Shown: one piece after another, positions 60,421 to 64,000 of the stretch
Layout: each line of letters starts with the position of its first letter
How positions within the stretch are numbered: position 1 is the first letter of the stretch
Source: Embiotoca jacksoni
Lineage: Eukaryota > Chordata > Actinopteri > Embiotocidae
Length of the DNA: 64,000 nt
NCBI GenBank assembly: GCA_022577435.1
Contig: JAKOON010000028.1
Location: forward strand, 4,472,872 to 4,536,871
Direction: 5' to 3'
The notes under the pieces: model-generated
The model's input: only the letters and a program-made list of their open reading frames with translations
Told to the model about the DNA's origin: nothing
Database searches by the model: none
Program-made: the position numbers and the translations under genes

Positions 60421-62289
60421 GATAAATGGGCCCTGTGGACAACCTTAAATTGCAGTAAACAGTGACGAGCACAGAGGGATGTTAGATTAACCAGCATCAA
60501 TCCTTAAATAAAGCTTTAAGTCTCGTTATATTACATTGTATATATTATATATTGGTTTTTTTATTAAGTGCGATGCAGGCTCCACGTTTCTACATTACCC
60601 TTGGTACACGCTCATAGTAAGGCCTCAAAATTGGATAAAGCCATCTGATTCCTGAATCTATTCGCTCCTTTGGCAAGCAAGCTAATCAACTTTTGAGTTG
60701 CCAGGAAGTTTTGTTTTGATTTATTTACGCCCTCCCTACAACTTAAGCCTTAACTCATCCCAGATCATCCTCTCCACTGAACAGAGAAACCAAACTGATA
60801 ACAACCCTCCACCAGACTTCCAGAAAGAAAACTACTTGACTAACTGAATGTTACCAGAACATTTCCTCACACTACTCTGGAGGAAGTAATGTGTTTTGTT
60901 TTTCACTTCTGAGTGTAGAAGGATTGTCCATCTTTTTCTTTTTTACCTGTCGAGCCTGTCACTTTTACCTGGCTGGTATCTACACCTGGCATCACAACAT
61001 CCACTCCGCTTACATGTCTCTCCATACAAGGAAAACGTCGACAGGCACGAGCGTAATTTGCACCTTTCAATATCCCACTGATCGCAGACGGGAAGAGCTG
61101 TCATTCTGGAGGTCAGTACCGTGTCGGTTGTCAAGAGCGACAACAGAAGTCCCCAAAATGCATTGAACTGGCAGAGAGGACGATGTGTGAATCCCTCTTT
61201 CAAGTATGAGCAGAACAAGCAGCTCACGTCCATTAAACTCCTTTTTAATTGCTAGAATAATCTTACCATTTGTAAATGGTATTGATAACCCCTGCTTTAA
61301 GTAGTGTTGGCGTTGCGGGAGACGAGAAAGATCCCACCAGGAGAGACAGACACGCTAGTTCCTCTATTGCCCACATTTTGTTACATCGATTGTAACCATA
61401 AATCACGAGGTTTGTTGTGGCATCAGTGTTCAGCGCGGTGGCATCCAAGCCGAGTTGGCAGCAGTGACCCTGGAGGTAGGAGGAAATGAGGTGCATGTAT
61501 TTTTTGGGAAGGGCGCCTTGTAGCCTCAGTGTTAATTTAGCTTTTTCTCAACTTGCAGGAGAGTTTGGCACTGCTTGGCCTAGGGCCTTTGAATCATGAC
61601 TGTTTTATCCATCACTTGTATTTTCTTGGGTGTTTTTGGAATTCTATCAGAAGACTTTTATTATGAAAATCTGCAGTTGTATCACCGTGTGGCACTGTCT
61701 TGTGTTAGATGACTCCGCCTGCATTTTCCTATGTTTTAGGAAGCTTTAATGCTGGTTCAGTGATGTTTTAGCTGCTGGGATGTGCTGGCCAGTTGGTTTG
61801 CTGTATATTTGCATGTACAAAAGGATTAAGCAACAGCTGCGGTGGTTCTTCGCTGTGTGTGCGTGTGTGTTGAGGTGGCTGTGCACGTGGAGAAGTCGAG
61901 TTGGGTAAAGACGAGTCCCTCACGAGTCGTTAATAATAACTTTTTTTTTTTATAGGTAAGAAATACTGTTTTGCTACCTATTGCCAGACCATCATGGGTA
62001 TTCAAGACAATCGCCTTTTTATTGTTCTCATCATATTGTTGTCATCCAGGTCACATTAGCGCTATTAATTATTGAAAAGAGGTGTTCTTAGGCGTATATA
62101 TTTCCTTAGGAGTTAGGCTGGCTGTTTTTCCCTGCTTCTAGTCTTTATTCTTAGCTAGGCTAATTATGCCCTGAATCCAGGTCTATACACTCTACAGATT
62201 TGTATCAATCTTCTCTTGACTAAAGAAAGAGCAGATTACCGAGAATGTTAAACTATTCCTTAACCTAATGAAAGAATCACTTCTCAGAC
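60421..62289. other. intergenic, no gene seen
   Basis: No coding homology. Frames of 77-96 codons at 60943-61496 overlap on both strands and match nothing I know. Confidence 0.5.
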
Positions 62290-62945
62290 ATTTATGCTGT
62301 GTTCCAAATGGCGTACTTGTGTACTAAAACTCACTATTTCGAGTGGATAGTGTGTTCATACTGTCAAGTACAGAAACACACAGTACACTGAGTATCCGGA
62401 TGATGCACTCAAAAAGGTCCAAAAAAAGAAGTGTTAAAAGCTTTGCTATGTACAGGATGGCTTACGTAAAACTTTTTCAAATTAAGGCGTCTAAGGAAGC
62501 TGCAGCTATTGTTATCTTTTTATCAAGCACCATCATACTCCCGCTGGACAGAAGCCATCAGTCAGTTGTTTGTGTGCGTTAAACAGAGGGCACTAGAACA
62601 CATTCATTTTGTGGTACAATAATTGAAGCTGCAGATATTTTGGCGGGTGATCCATTCACATGCTGCTGTTATTTCTGGTCAGTGCAAAACGACAGTGTGC
62701 GGTTTACAGCAACACTACCCTGTTAAAATCCAAGTACTACACAGGTAAGATTGCTAACATGTAGAAGCAGAGCATTAGAGTGTTTCCACACTGTACTGTA
62801 TTTGAGTACCAGAGTCAAAAGCCCAGTATGGTTGAAAAATGTGATTGTTCTGTGACATACACGTGCATAGTATGGGAATATGCTCCCGGGTGAGGCGGAC
62901 TTAGGTACAAATCAAGCGTATTCGGGTAATGCACTATGCATCAGT
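62290..62945. mobile_element. possible hAT-type MITE
   Basis: It starts 'gctgtgttccaaatggcgta' and ends with 'gcatagtatgggaatatgct' and 'gtaatgcactatgcat'. By memory these match a frequent fish hAT MITE ('GTGTTCCAAAT...GTAATGCACTATGCAT'). The terminal repeats are not clearly complementary here. Confidence 0.5.
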
Positions 62946-64000
62946 TATGAAAGCCAGCTGTACTAAAATCAGGAGGTGTACTGCTGATGAGGATAAAATG
63001 TTACTCTAAGTTTTTGTATAATAAACATAAAAAGGCAGGCCTCTTTACCACCTGTTTCCTCAGAAACATGCCTATGCGCGCATATTTTAACACTGCCGTC
63101 CACTTCTTTGCACGGCAGATGAGGTTTGGACACAGGTAAGGGTGTGTAGAGCATCCTCCTTGTCTTCACACCCAAAACAAAAGCAGATGTAACGTTGCTG
63201 TAGGACCTGTATCAACTGGCACATGTTTTTCCTGTCAATATATATGTTGCCTGAATGATAACGAATAAAGTATGATGTTGAACATGACAATGGCCAGTAG
63301 GGGCAGTTGCACAGTAGAGATAATTTATGCATAACCTGGAAGCCCCCTTATATGAGGTTCTCAATCTGCCTGTCCCTCCCAGCTCGCTGTATCTTAGGGT
63401 CAGTGAGGTCTGAATCTCATCTTGCTGCTGGACATAAATGACCTCTCAGGGAGCAGGAAGAAAATGACAAGAAGAAAGGAAGGATGGATAAAATGAGGAA
63501 TGGAGGGAGGGAGGCACAGATGGATGGAGGGGTTGAATGGTGTGAGGGAAATGGGAAGGGAAGGATGAAATAATGGACGTGGGAGTGTGGCAGTGCTAAA
63601 GGCATGGAGAGAAATAAATGCACTGATGGATGGAGGAAGGCAAGTGGATGGATGGGTGGCAGAAGAAACGGTGAAAGAGGACTGGTTGAAGGGGGGAGAT
63701 AGGTGGTTGACGCAGTGAGTGAAGTGTTTCAAAGAGTGTAGCCAAAAATGCATGGATGATTCAGGGATAATGGAACAATAGGCTGAAAGATTGGAATTTT
63801 GTCTACTGACAATGGGAGACAGATATGTAAAAGTCAACATGGGTTAACAGAAATTGAAATATATACATGCAAAAATGTCTGCCCATTTTGGAGTTTAATG
63901 CAGTATGGAAGCTAGAAAGATCAGAACAAAAATATTATATCCCCAAATATCAAGTGTGTCCACAGTTTATTATTCAATGGTGAAATTTAAATACCACAGA
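62946..64000. other. intergenic, purine-rich simple sequence at 63.42-63.72 kb
   Basis: 63420-63720 is strongly purine-biased, with scattered GGATGGA, GGGAGGGAGG and GGAAGG words, a degenerate tetranucleotide array. The 146-codon minus-strand frame across it (63400-63840) is Ser/Pro/His-rich as expected from the composition. Nothing else was recognised. Confidence 0.55.

Overview
This is a vertebrate, almost certainly teleost, nuclear window. It has spliced exons with GT/AG borders, hundreds of (CA)n/(GT)n positions, a tRNA-derived SINE with the '...GATAATGGATGGAT' tail familiar from spiny-rayed fishes, and relics of Tc1/mariner-like, hAT, PIF/Harbinger-like, L2/Rex-type, L1/Tx1-type and Ty3/gypsy elements. 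Nothing suggests a bacterial or viral genome.

Only one protein-coding gene is supported. It is the 3' half of eipr1 (tssc1), which encodes the WD40 protein EARP/GARP-complex-interacting protein 1. It lies on the + strand, with three coding exons at 2394-2561, 5729-5896 and 13410-13584. The stop codon is at 13582-13584, and a 3' UTR of about 240 bp ends near an ATTAAA signal at 13791. The joined exons give the C-terminal ~170 residues, against about 387 for the whole protein in mammals as I recall it. The 5' exons are outside the window. The two introns are 3.2 and 7.5 kb; the second carries a decayed CAACCC-end transposon, a 1.08 kb Harbinger-like element and other repeats.

From about 13.8 kb to the right edge (50 kb) I find no recognisable host coding exon. 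In mammals the gene downstream of EIPR1 in the same orientation is MYT1L, across a very large gap. A regulatory gene desert is therefore the natural reading, although no myt1l coding sequence is present here. The desert holds two SINEs and a SINE fragment, two hAT-type copies (one with a broken transposase), a three-layer repeat nest at 30.4-32.4 kb, LINE and gypsy fragments, MITEs, dense microsatellites and a 129-bp tandem duplication.

The observations most worth checking are: (1) a ~250-bp element present twice in the same orientation 8.1 kb apart (24.74-25.00 and 32.88-33.12 kb), with only 5 differences in a 102-bp core but unrelated flanks; (2) a promoter-like stretch at 52.07-52.36 kb with TATA box, donor and downstream acceptor, next to a strong short hairpin; (3) a (GT)n run directly before the last eipr1 acceptor; and (4) the nested repeat block. 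I found no evidence of a previously undescribed multi-gene system. Repeat family names rest on recollection of typical fish repeats and on visible ends or motifs, not on a database search.
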